Shown here: positions 34,346 to 47,700 of the stretch, one piece after another
How positions within the stretch are numbered: position 1 is the first letter of the stretch
Layout: every line of letters begins with the position of its first letter
Source of the DNA: Alitta virens
Lineage: Eukaryota; Annelida; Polychaeta; Phyllodocida; Nereididae
Assembly (NCBI GenBank): GCA_932294295.1
Contig: OW028580.1
Span: forward strand, 12,057,374-12,121,373
DNA: 64,000 bases
Direction of reading: 5' to 3'
Notes under the pieces: generated by a model
Seen by the model: the letters and a program-made list of their open reading frames with translations, nothing else
Told to the model about the DNA's origin: nothing
Database searches by the model: none
Made by a program: the position numbers and the translations under genes

Positions 34346-35884
34346 GATGAAATTACTAGAATACCAGGCCACTGGTCAGAAGGTCCGGCAGTACAAAATT
34401 TTTTATATAGATTTTTTTTGCTTTTGATGACCTGATTATGAATGCAAAGATTGAATCACAGGCGCCGTCCAGCTGGCATCAATGCTAGTCAAGATATGAT
34501 AAGAAGGTACCACTCTCGTGCACATCAAAGGCCTGATGCTCTAAATATAAACGGCAGATTCTTTGGTAACATCGAGTAAACAATATTTCCTACTGATCTG
34601 AATCAACAACATAGTGGTTATTTAATCTATTTGCACTGTTATAACACAATTTTCGGACGTGAATACGATCGCGACAGTCATGCAGACAGAATATAGGTCA
34701 TTCAGAGCAGCAAGAGAGGCACCTACGGGGATGTTTATGTAAAACCCAGAGGCCCAGTGGGTCACAGACTGACTGCAAACTGTTGCGGACCTCATTTAGA
34801 GCAGGGTGGACGTAATTGGACGACACTGCTGACCTAGATTCTGTCCGCAAGACCCTCGCCACAGAATTTTGAGTGCTCCACCTTTCTTCTATATATGTCT
34901 TGACAGGCCAGCCTCTGCTGGAGGGTGCCTGTGATTGCATCCAAACTTTTTGTCTATGTGATAGAAAGTTCCATTTATGAGAAGCACTGTTGTACATTGT
35001 AATTTCTAGCCAATCTGAAATGCTATATTCTGGGAAAAGGCAAATTCAAATTTGTAAGAGTTTGTAACGTTATGCGTAATATATAATAATTTGAATGTTT
35101 GTATAAATCTAGTTAGCCTTCATGGTTGTGATGGATTGACAAATTTGCCTATCTAGACCTATCACACGATATAACTATGAATAATATTAGCTTTTGACAA
35201 AGCCAGATATTTATACCGAACACATACTAAAATTCTGTGAAATAATTAGGTCAACGACTGATAGGAGATTGGGATCTGTAATGTACATATAGCAGTTTGC
35301 TTGGTGAAAATTGAAAAAAATTGATGAATCTCTTTTCCCATTTCACACTGGACAATTAAGCACTCCTAAGTTACTCCCATTTCTCTGCTGTTCACACCTT
35401 GCCAGATATCTATTTGTTTTTTTTGCCCAGTCTGTCATCTGTGCTTTAATTGCTATTTTGAGATGGTAATAGCATTTAACGGGGCTTTGTTACTCTTTTG
35501 TTCTGATCACACTCAAAGTTAATTGCAATTGTAGGAAGGAAGAAAGGTGACTGAAGGAGCAATTCAACCAACCTTCATATGGACTAAAAGAAGTAAAGCT
35601 CCACTGTGTGTCAAAATTACTATTTTCTAAAACTTCATATGATTGAAAATCACCTTATTTTATCAAGGCACACTAAATATAGGGTTTAATTCTGGAACAA
35701 TTGCTCACTACAGCCAGCTACAACTGGATTAGTGTGAGCAACAGAGGTGGCCTAATTTTACCCAAACGGTGATTTTGTTAACTTCACAAGTTACTTGGAA
35801 AAACGTTTGCAGCGCTTCAGAACTGACTTAATATCAATGATGATAAAGGGCTGATCCACCATCATCTGTCTGTCAGTGGGAGCC
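34346..35884. other. gene-free, no gene recognised
   Basis: An open frame at 34,698-34,997 on the minus strand has no motif I recognise. The rest is ordinary AT-rich intergenic DNA. Confidence 0.35.
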
Positions 35885-36245
35885 TAGGGCAATGGGGGCC
35901 TAGCTCAGTGTTAGCAAGCTGCGCTTCCAACCACTGGCAGGGTTCTCTGTAGCAGTAGCCACATAGCATTATGCTAATCCAATAGCCATGTGGCTATTCT
36001 AATTTTGTACTTCATCAATTTTGGCTAATTTTCAGATGACCATTTACTGTACAATCTATCCAACCATGGCTAATCATTTTCAAAGTTGCGATAGATCCCT
36101 GCACTGGGTCCTGGATTCAATTCCTGATCAAGCCTAAGTTGGATGGCTGTTTCATCCATCATCTCACTGCCATGGTTCCCTGCCGGACATTGCCTTTCCT
36201 AATTAGCTCAACAGGTGCAGAAATACAGGACTTAAAGCCCTAACC
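35885..36245 (+). mobile_element. tRNA-derived SINE, family 2, interrupted copy
   Basis: GGGGGCCTAGCTCAGTGTTA (A-box-like) and GCGCTTCCAACCACTGGCAG come first. About 150 bp of foreign sequence follows (35,945-36,100), then GGGTCCTGGATTCAATTCCT (B-box-like), AAGTTGGATGGCTG and GACTTAAAGCCCTAACC. The order matches the copy at 10,640-10,815. The insertion separates the two promoter boxes. Confidence 0.6.
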
Positions 36246-36529
36246 TGCGACAGTTCCATTTCAGACTGCTGAACTTTTTTACATCATACATATGCGCAAG
36301 GAATGTACAATCATTGATGACAATATTATTCAAAAGTACAATCTAAACATAGAAAACATTGCCTTTTTATTCAAAGACTTGTTTTTGTACAACACATGAT
36401 TCTTGATCATGCTGTGTATTAAACTTTTTTATAGAAATCTCATACTTTTACTACTGAATCCAAATTATATGTATAGCATTTATTTTTGTCTTAAAAGACA
36501 TAAATAACAATTGTACATTTGTCTTACAC

Positions 36530-36712
36530 AGTTCACTCAAACTAAAAAAACAAATTAGCGTGCAGTTCACTCAAAATTTGCGCAAAACTCGCTTTAAGTT
36601 TGAGGGAAGTTTAAGTAATTGGAAATGAGTGCAAAATTTGCGTGAAATGACCACTCAGTTGACTCAAAATTTGTGCTAAGTTCACTCAAAATTAGCGTGC
36701 AATTAGAAACGC
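36530..36712 (+). repeat. GTTCACTCAAAATTTGCG phrase repeat
   Basis: The phrase GTTCACTCAAAATTTGCG, with drift (GTTCACTCAAACT, GTTGACTCAAAATTTGTG, GTTCACTCAAAATTAGCG), occurs five times in about 180 bp. Some variants are on the other strand (AATGAGTGCAAAATTTGCG). There is no gene. Confidence 0.7.
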
Positions 36713-38163
36713 AATGTCCCTTTACAGCTTCATACTAGACCCTTCACCAACTTTGCTCATTAAATACAAATGCATGAGGGAAAGCCTCAATATCTTGGCT
36801 GGCAGTTGAATGTTCAATTGTGGCAAAATACATTCCAAGTACTTCTACTTCTACTGAGCACTGTACAAAATATATAATAAGGTGGTTATATCTAAATATT
36901 GTATGTATCTTTCTCACTGTAACAAATTGTAGTTCTTTTTGAATTTTCATGAAATTTAAGTAACAAGGGGAAGTGTATTCAACAGAGGAAAGCCATTGAA
37001 TTTTACTGACAGACCTTAGTCTTCATCTGAATGTCTTGTCATCATGAATATTTCACAGAAGGTTTCAAGTTCATGGAAAACTTCGAGTTTATATTACACT
37101 TTTACTTTGTATTAAAAAATGAAAAATGCTAAATCAATATATTGTGTAACCGTGAGCAGAATGGAAAATGATTATCTAATTTAAGACAGTGTTACAATAT
37201 AGCCTACCATTTGAATTGGTTTTGTTTCTCTGCTGCCCCCTGGCTATGCCCCTGGTACCCTGTAATTACCATGAAATGCATAGGTTGATTGAAACAAAAT
37301 ATGGAAAGAATTATCCAAGATGTAAATTTGTAGACTTGGGCTCAAGGGATGATGTCAGGAGTGGAGAAGCCTGGAACTGCTAAAACAATTACTTGACTTC
37401 TTCAGCTTTCTTTAAAAGAACACAGAACACTAGCCAGTCTTTGTGCTGCTGCCTGTCGTATGACACAGTGACCTAGGATGCCTGACTCTTGCAGTGTTTG
37501 TACAGTGTGCAAGTAGGCCTGGTTAAAATTATCAAATAAAGGAGGAAATTGCGTTAATTAGCCACCAAATGTAAATTCATGATTCTTCTAGGACCCAAAC
37601 TATGCGGTGGTTATGTTTAACAGGTCCCAAACCACATGGTTTATGAGCCTTTTGTGACAAAAAATTCAACAGTAAGAGCCTTACGCCATTATATATTGTA
37701 TAGATCGAGTTTCAGAGAAATGGTTGCTTTTAACACCTCTATTATTTAATTCAGATGGTCCTGACTGAATTTCTGACTTGTGGGCCTTCTGACTTGTAGG
37801 CCTTCTGATGATAAGGGTGTCAGCGTTGTTGAAATACTGTACAATACAAATAGTGCTCTGGAGTTATGATGGCAATGGTTATATATATATACATTATAGG
37901 CCTATAATATATATCTTATTGTACATGGAAAGTTCAGAAAAGTATCAAGACATCACTGCACAAGAAATTAACCGGAACTCTTTACTGGACTTTTTCTGGA
38001 CAGTCAGTTAATCTAAATTTCATAGTTCCTCCACTGCAATTGGTCAACCTTTTACGTACAGACCAAGAGCTACCAAGACTACACTTAGAAAAAAAATTCA
38101 AAAACAAAACTTATTTGAAATTTCAAGTCAAGAAAATTGTTGATTGTGTGAAAACCTTTGCAG
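36713..38163. other. upstream region of the aminopeptidase gene
   Basis: No coding frame is supported. The last part probably contains the promoter and 5' UTR of the downstream gene. TTTGCAG directly abuts its ATG, so a separate noncoding 5' exon is possible, but I cannot place it. Confidence 0.35.
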
Positions 38164-41100
38164 ATGGCAACACACAAATCAGGAGCCATACTGCAAAAGC
38201 TTCGACAAACTATGAAAAATTCTGCTTATGTGACAGAACGCCTTCATGCATATATAATTCCGACCGATGATGCCCACCAGGTTGGTATTATAATTTGTTG
38301 ACAAAGAACCTTAGAAATATATATAAGTATAATAGGTCTTTCATTTCATGGATCTTTTCTGGCATTTTCAGAGTGAATACGTTGCAGATTGTGATAAACG
38401 AAGAGCATTTATTTCGGGGTTCACTGGATCTGCAGGTTAGTGACATTTGATCCTGTGTATTAATTGGTAATACTGTCTGCCATATAATTTGTGTTCGACT
38501 TAAATTGTTACAATGATGAATAAAGAATTGTACATGTGGTTATCAGAATTTTTAAGGGAGCTACTTAAAGTTGGTAACACTGCCTCTGTGAACAGAACAC
38601 ATTATTTGCATTATATATCAATTGCATTATATAACAAAGTAGGGTGAACTAATGATTGGACACAACAAATGCTAACCTTGATACTATGTGTGTTGTGTTC
38701 TTTGTAGTATAATTTGCTGGTACACACTATTCTACCTTGTTTACAGGAACTGCTATTGTGACTGAGAGCTCCGCAGCTCTCTGGACAGACGGCCGCTACC
38801 ATTTGCAGGCTGGAAATCAGCTGGACTCCAACTGGACACTTATGAAAGATGGACTCCCAGACTGCCCCACTCAAGCTGAGTGGCTGAGCAAGGTAAGACA
38901 TATTTTTAAACATGATACTGTTCCCTGTCATATCCTTTGTTTCATAAGTGAATCATAGCAAAAGTTATGACTTTATTGGCGTTCGTCGAGAATTATTATA
39001 ATTAATCTGGTTTAAAAAATGTTTTGCCTTAACATGTGTAAATTATAACTGTTTCATTTTGTGCCTATCACAAGACTGCCAAAGCATACCAAGAATTTCA
39101 CAATTGTCTTTGTGACCAATAAAGTATATTTACCTTTATTAAAAGAAAACGAGTGCAGTTTAAAGTATTGCAAGATTTTTTGGCAAGGATATAATTGCCC
39201 GTGCATATGAAAGTTTAAACCCATTTATTAAACTTAGTTTTAAATGTGATATTTATTCTGAAACTGTGCTTTTAAAAATCATTTTGCAGGTTCTTCCTGA
39301 AGAGGGAGGACTAGTTGGAGTTGACCCCTTTCTTCTCTCGGCAGGTGAGTGCAACAACAGCCTTGAAAATATTTATGATGAGTAAGGTGTGGTAAATGTT
39401 ATGGTCTGTTGAACATAGCTTAATGTGATAAACAAGACCTCAGAGACAAAGGAAGTTTTCACAGTTGGGTGAACTTGTGTTTCTGGGTCTTCTGGCACTT
39501 CAGTGTCAATATTTTTGTGAAGCTTTTAACAACAAAGACGTCTATCAACGTGTACATTTGCATGATGCATTGCATGACAGTAGACAATTTGAATCTATTA
39601 TATTTTTGCAGCTGCTTGGGCTCCCCTGGCCAAAAGGCTTAAGGGTGATGGACACCAGTTAGTTCCTGTTGGTCAGAATCTGATTGATGTGATTTGGAAT
39701 GATCAACCTCAACCTCCGTCCAACTCAGCATTTGTTCAGCCACTCAGATTTTGTGGTAAGATCAGATACTTTAAAAAATTTCTAATGCAAGCAACACCCG
39801 ACCAGCCACAACAGGATTGGGTTTTTATTTTTTAACATAGCACAACCGCCAAAGAATTGCCTATCTGAAAATTGACCAGCCCAGATTCCTATAATCGAAC
39901 AAACACATTGTATGGGTGAGTTAAGATTTAGAAGTTTGAAGAGGAACTTTTCCTTTTTCAGGTGAAACCTGGCCTGAAAAAGTACAGAAACTTAGGGAAA
40001 AAATGCGTAAGAAGTCTGCCTCATCATTAGTGATAACTGCCTTGGATGAAGTAGCCTGTAAGTATAACAGTATTTTCACTACTTACATTTTTTTTACTTG
40101 TCCATGTTTTGCAGCTAACACTGATTTATTATAATTAAGATTTTTAAATTCTATTACAGGGCTCCTTAACCTAAGAGGAAATGACATCCAGTTTAACCCC
40201 TGCTTCTTTTCTTATGTTATCATTACGCTCAATGATGTTTTGTAAGTACACACTCTTTTTTTGTGCCCAGAAATTTATATTTTTAATGGCAGGATGACTG
40301 TATGCAACACACATTTATGCATGCTTAACTGAAATTCAGTATTAACCAACTTATAAATTTGTTCCTGTAATACAGGCTGTATATAAAGAGCTATATATAC
40401 ATATATAAAGCATATCTCTAGTTTTCCCAACAATGAAGTATGTTTGTTTGACTAACACACTTACAACATTTCAGTCTGTTCATAGATGAGTCAAAGTTGG
40501 GCAAAGCAGAGAGACAGCACCTGCAGGACAACGAGGTCTCACTCACGGTAAAACCGTATGGAGATATTTTGAAATCACTTGAGGAAATAGTTCAGAAGAA
40601 ATCCGGAAAGACATGGGTATGTCCTGTTCTTAAATACAATGAATATTTCAATTTCTGCAATAATAACTTGCATGATGTAAGCTTATAGGCAGGCGTTTTG
40701 TTCCTAACGGTATAGGCAGGCATTTTGTTCTTAACGGTATAGGCAGGCATTTTGTTCTTAACAGTTATAGGCAGGCGTTTTGTTCTAAACGGTCATAAGG
40801 GAATCTGGAATTTTAAATTTTATGTTTCAGATCAGTGAAAAGTCCAGTTATTCACTATACAGTGCCATCCCTGAGGTGAGAATTGTACCTTCAAACCTTC
40901 TGATGTACACATATGCAGCCACAGTATTGTCAGTTTAATGAATAAAAATAAGGGTGGACCAAGTTTAACTGGTTACTGGTTATTCATTCAATTATATGGT
41001 ATTAATTTCCTGATAATCCAACAAAAAATGTTGTAGCTGTTGTGGACTCACTTTTTTTAATATCACAAGTAACTTTACTAACTTATGACATTGTCCTTCT

Positions 41101-41691
41101 ATTTTTCTGAGTTCTATGCAGTTGTTTTTCTATTTTCTCTATAGAGGCAGAGATTATGTGAATATTCTCCCGTTGCTGAGACAAAAGCTATCAAGAATGA
41201 AACAGAGTTAGCTGGGATGCAAAATGCTCACGTATGTATATTTACCTGTGTATAAATTGATCTGTTTAGCACCCCAGTTTATTGAATTATGTGCTATTCT
41301 TACATATTTCTTTGCAGGTGAAGGATGCAGTGGCTCTGTGCGAATACTTTTCTTGGTTGGAGAAACAAGTAAGAATATTTTCTTGTTAACTTGAAGTAAA
41401 TCAATGCAGTGAACAGTGGTGTGAAAAAGCTTCTGCAAACCCATTTAATAAATAATTTTCTAATTTAAGTTCCTGTCTGCCTATGTATGGACAATTAGAC
41501 GCCTCTCGGCAAAGTTTTTACAAACTTAATACAATTAGCAGCATACCTTGGTAAAAAAAAAAGGGATCTGGTGTACGAAAACTATTTCCACCACTGTAAC
41601 TGAACTGCTGCTTTTTGAAATAGTTGTCTATTTTCATCCATCATAACTACACAATGTGACTTTTGTAATAATGGAATGAAAATTGCTAAAT

Positions 41692-41722
<31 letters not shown>

Positions 41723-44700
41723 ATATAATAAGGTTGGCAGGAATAGGACATCTATTATCATATTTTAATTTATCCAGCTAAGGTACAAATGTACAACTTC
41801 TATATATGGGTGTACAAAAGGCACTGGTTAGTTTATTTCCCAACAGGGAGATCTGAAATGGAAAGCACTGGGCCAGAATCTAAATATGTGACATGTTATA
41901 TATTATATCTGGGCTGTATAATGTATATATCTTGCTAAACCTTGACCCTCCGAGGCTATGCAGAGACAATACTTGTAGGAGCTATCTGACTTCAATAATA
42001 TCATCTCATCATTACATCTGCCTTAGGCAGTTAGTCATATTAACCAGTGCTGAAACAATACATTCCAATTGTAAACTAATGTATTACATTTTTGTTTTGA
42101 CTATATGATAGGTACCAAAAGGTGAACTGAATGAAGTCTCAGCTGCTGAGAAACTTGAACAATTTAGAAAGTGAGTTGCTCTAAGTAAGTGAGAACCAAA
42201 CTCACATTGCTTTCTATGTGCTTTGTAGTTTTCTGTATTAGAATTTGTTCTAAAGAGTAACTGAGGCATTTGTAGCTGGGATTCTTGGCTGTTATCTTTC
42301 TAAAGATTGTGAATTTTTGTATTTCTTTATCAATTTGAAGCTGTCGTGGTGGAGATAATTAAGGTTGTAAGAGCAGCATCTGGGTGGCCTAATGGTTAAG
42401 GCATCTGCCAAGTCTGCATTGGCCAGCTCTGCTGAAGGTCTTGGGACCCGGGTTCAATCCCAGGCCCGGGCACTCTTCATGAGCTGCATCCCAGCTGGAT
42501 GTCGATCGCATGAGACGTTAAATTGGAGGTGCCTTGTACTCTGTGTCTATGCTGAGGTAGATAGATAGATAGATATGGAAAAATCAGCCCTCTTAGATAA
42601 GTTCTTGCCGCTATCAAGGGTTGATTGATGAGGTGTGGGAGAGAGGAGGAGTCTACCCATGTTACACATTTACCCCATGCATGGGATCTTTTACTTGCCT
42701 CAGCATAGACACTGAGTACAAAAGACCGCCAATTTAACGTCTCATCCGAACACAACCAGCTGAGATGTTGCTCATGAAGGGTGCCCAGGCCTAGGATTGT
42801 AAAGGCAAGTGAAATACCCCACCCATGGGGTAAATGTGTAACTCCCAAGCCTTATCATCTCATCATTACGTCTGCCTCTGGCAGCTGGTCATAAGCTAGC
42901 TAAGCTTCAGACCCAGTAGCATTAAGACATCAGACATTAGACAAGCACTCTAAAGAATTGTCAGGATTTCGAATATAAATTTTAAATTCTCAGTCTTTGC
43001 TTTCAATTCATTTTTCTGAATTGCAGTTCAAAAGTCACAATTAAGTGATTATTTCATATAAATCAATAGTAATTTTTTTGTCTACATGGTTATTTGTTTT
43101 AGCTGCTATATACATGGTTGTCATTTGGTTCCTACTGCATACAGGGCTGCTATATCTGAGGTTTAAATTTCTGAGGCTTTAAAGCAAAACCTGGTCCGCA
43201 TTAATTGTTGTAGTATCTGAAAGGTTAATTTAGTATCCACTCTGTAGTGCCAGTGTTGTCCCCGAACTGGAAAATGTTTCTCAAGACTTTCTCTCAAAAG
43301 GAAAATTTATTTTATCGCTCATATGCACAACGTTTTATCAGCTGAAGTGTGTGACTTGATTTGCGTTTCTTGTCCAAATATGCAACCTGCCAGCAAAAGT
43401 GGCGGGTATGCCACGAATTGGATCTTACTAGGGATCGATCAGAGATGCTAAGTTCTGGGGTGGTGAGTGCATGAGTTCCCTTTTCAACCAGACATTAATA
43501 AAGATTTATTCTGGTTCTCTTTGAGTGAGACAAATTAAAATCTGAAGAAAATACTCAAGTCCAGAGAAGTCAGACAACAACCAAATGAGTGAGACTCAGC
43601 ACACCCCTTTGCATTTTAGTTTACAGGCTCCCCAGTTTCTCCGTTATGATTGCTGTCAGGTCTAGTATTCTTTTGTATTATTTATTTTTTATCTTTTCAT
43701 TTTACAGGGAACAAGATGACTTCATCAGTTGCAGTTTTGACACAATCAGTTCTGTGGGATCAAATGGAGCTATAATGCATTACAGGTTATATCACTATAA
43801 TATTGTGCCACATAATATGAAATAATTAAAAAATGTATAAAGTAACTCTAACTCTAACAGTATAATTTGTATTGCAGACCAGAAGCAGATACTGCGAAGG
43901 TTCTCAACACAAATGAAATTTATCTCTGTGATTCAGGAGCTCAGTACCGAGATGGAACAACAGATGTGACACGGACGGTGCACTTTGGCACACCAACTAA
44001 ATACCAACAGGTTGGTATTGGTAAAATAAAACACTACATGTTAACGTGTGTCTCTGAATGATACAGAGTCTAGGGTGATGCCAAGGAGGTACAGCCTTTT
44101 GCCATGTGATAAACTATACGTACATTGTATTTTGTTTTGGTTGGAAAGACTCTCAAAGAGAAATTTGTTTGAAAATGCATGTTAAAGATAACGACATACT
44201 TTGTTAATCCATGTAAAATTACATAGAAACACTTTTGGGAAAAACATGAGTACATCAGCGCCTGCTTTTATGGTTAAGCAATCTTATTAATGCAGGTATA
44301 AATGACATGGACAGTATTTGTTCTACACTTAAACGTTCTCATTCTAGAGCCTGATGGGAGTCTTTGGTAGCATTCCTTAAATTTTTTTAATGATTTAATA
44401 ATCATTTATCATTAATCTATTGCTTCTTTTTCAAATATTTATTTATTCTAAAAAATTTATGTAAAAAGCATTAAACATTGTTAAAAGAGCGATTTAAAGA
44501 TTCTAAAAATATATTTATGAACAAAACAGAGATTGATATCGCTATGTAATAGTATGCTTTATCAAGTAAATTGAAATTTTTCAGGAATGTTTCACTCGTG
44601 TGCTGAAGGGTCACATCGCGCTCATGAATGCAGTCTTCCCCAATGGAGTCAAAGGTAAACAGTTATGCCTTGGTGGCACAAAATGAATCTGTAAGGGTAC

Positions 44701-47700
44701 AAATATAGTCAAGTACTCTGATATTTTGCTTGTAAGTTTATAAATATAGCAGGACATGCATTGTTAATATCAGTAAATTTTTAATCCAAATTAAAGATTG
44801 CCCTTGCACAAAATTTCAACTTTATGCAAAGATTTAGAAATAAATTGAATAAGCAATAGGCACATGTGAGGCAAGAACTACTGTATTATTTTTTAAGAGT
44901 TATTTGTTTTCTCCAGGGACAATGCTAGACAGTTTTGCGAGGTCATCGCTGTGGCAGGCTGGATTGGACTATCTCCACGGAACTGGCCATGGTGTTGGGT
45001 CATTTCTTAATGTACATGAAGGTAGGCTGTATAGGTAGTTTTTAAATTGCTGTCAGATACTAAATTATTGTACTTTTGCCAAAGTATGTTGTAAAGAATT
45101 AAGTTTTTAATCAATTACTGTAACTTCAAATTCTTGTTATTGTCCTCCATTGTTGCTGACATGTAAATACAGTTAAATTGATTTGACTTCTTTAATTCAC
45201 TTAAGCCCACAGACCTTTTGTCATGCTATAATACCCATGGGGGGGGGGGGAGGACCTTAAAATTTAATATTAAAGGATCCCTTCAAAGCAGTCAATTCTC
45301 TGTGTCAATACCAACGATTGCAAGTGTACCAGAACATTCTGCCCAAATGTTACTATTTGTAGTGATTCTGTGATCCAAAAAATTCAATGGTACTGCAATA
45401 ATTGACAATAGTTGGAGTTAAGTCCAGCTCAGTCATAATTTAATGGCATCCGATTGCACTGATCTTGTTAGTGAGACGTGTGATTTTATTCACAAATTGG
45501 ACTTTCAATTCAACTGTAACATTTTCCTTCAGGACCTTGTGGCATTTCATACAAATCTCGACCGGAAGAGGTACCGCTAAAAGAAGGAATGGTACTGAGC
45601 AATGGTAAGTTTCTGTTTCAATTTTCCCTTTTAATGTTTACATCTTGTCTTATTTGATGTAATTTCATGTACCCTTCATGAGCAATATCTCAGCTGGATG
45701 TTGTTCAGATGAGATGTTAAATTGGCAGTCCCTTGTACATGGTGTCAAGGCTGAGGCCAAGTAAAAGACCTCACACATGGGTAAATGTGTAACATGGGTG
45801 GACTCCTGTCTCTCACCTCATCAATCACCCCTTGCAAGCAGCAAGAACTTGCCTTAGAGGGCTGCTCTTCCCATCTATCTGTCATAGATGATGATACATC
45901 GTTGGTAATAACCAGGATCCCATAATTACGACTACAGTTTAACTGTTTATTGCTTCAGAGCCAGGGTACTACGAAGATGGTAATTTTGGTATTCGTATAG
46001 AAAATTTGATTGTCATTAAGAAGGCTGAAACAAAGGTGAGTAATGTGACCATTATTATAATCTTTTATATAGTGTATTACAGTTGCAAACATCAGGTTTC
46101 ATAGACTTTGAAACTAAACTCCAGATGACATCACATAAATCCAAGATTCCGGTTGTTCCTGATCAGCCATTGGAAGACCGGAATTCACAAAGTAATGTAC
46201 AGTTGAGTCCAATGCATCGATCTATCTTCGTTGGCCAGGTGCCAATACCAGTATCGTGGGCCTCCAGTATCGTGAACTTACTGGCAATATTAACATCGTG
46301 GCTAGTCACGATGTATCGCAATAATCGTTCATTTTCGCGATGCATGATTATCAATAGGTGGCGCTGATGCAGATAGTTGGTCTTGCCCTCTACCAATAAT
46401 GACTGTTATAATCATATGATGGGGCAGTTGTAATTGATATAGGATTACTACTGTCCAGTCCACTTAGCATATTTTGGTTTCAGCAATTCTACATCAGTTT
46501 ATGTCATTTTGGCATTCGATTTACCTGCAATGCAATTAGATAATTTCTGAAGCTACTGTAAATAGATATTTCCCCAGTGTCTGTTGAAGCACTGGTCTTT
46601 ACATGCTTAATGGAGAGGTTTTCTGTTGTGCAGTCATTTGATAATTCTAAGAGTGAATTTATTTCTCACAGTGGCGATGAATTACCAACACAATTAGTTC
46701 TGGGTCATCAAATCGTGTATCCTGATATGTATTGCATTGCATGCTGGTATCATTTAAATATTTGATGGTAGGGGTGGTATCGCGATAAATATTGAATCGC
46801 AGCAACCCCCACAATACCCAACCCTAACATCATTTGGTGTTTAGTTTTCTAGTCCATATAACCTGCTGAAAACTAACTAACTTTGGATTAGGCCTATTCT
46901 GCTGATGACCCAGTGGTTAAGGCCTGTTAAGGCACTGCCCTGTTAAGATCTATGCCGAGATTAATATTTGTGAAATATCCCAAATAGGTGGCGAATGTCT
47001 CTCTCCCTCATGGATCAATCCTCGCGCCATAGAGGGCTGCACTGTCCTAGTCTGAATTCTAATCCTGTTCTTATTCGTACTTCCCTACTTTGCAGTACAA
47101 CTTTAAAAAGAAGGGATACCTGACCTTCGAGCCCATCACTGTATTTCCCATACAAAGCAAGATGATCCTTCCAGAATTACTCACAAAGGAGGAGGTAGGT
47201 TCAAGTTGAAAGTTTCTCTTACAGAGATACTGAATATTACTGATCCAAAGCTAAATAAATGTGTACATTGTATAGCTTATTTGATTAGCTGCCATTGGCA
47301 AAAGTTAAGGCCAACCACATCACCAACTCTTTGCTACATTTTGTATCTGGTTGAGGTGCTGGCACTTCACAACACGCCATTAATTATTGTTATTCAAGGC
47401 GACCATCAAACTGAAATAATTGTTACTTAAAGATGCAAGGACAGTAATCTCCTGCAAACCTGTACTTTCACACAACGGTAATATTAAAGAAAAAACACAG
47501 GTGTGCACAATTGTCTGTTGTATCATAGCAATGTTTCACTTTCCAAGTAACCTGCAACAATACAGTGCATGAAATAGACTACAGGCTGAAAATCTTTAAT
47601 TTCCATTATGTTATGGTAACCCAAAGAGATTATGTTTTTAGGCCAATAAAGCAGTAGGCTTGGTAGAGATGACAAGACGCATCCTGTTGCTGAGATCGAA

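Noticed and set aside
34698..34997. 99-codon minus-strand frame
   Set aside because: It has a methionine start and mixed composition, but no recognisable domain or neighbours; kept as non-coding.
42385..42460. Genuine tRNA gene
   Set aside because: A and B boxes are present, but the cloverleaf is disrupted and a conserved SINE body follows; the same unit recurs at 52,414.
46200..46830. Second hAT-like element with ATCGTG/TATCGCGAT words
   Set aside because: Words resemble hAT MITE interiors, but I could not find matching ends or a target duplication.
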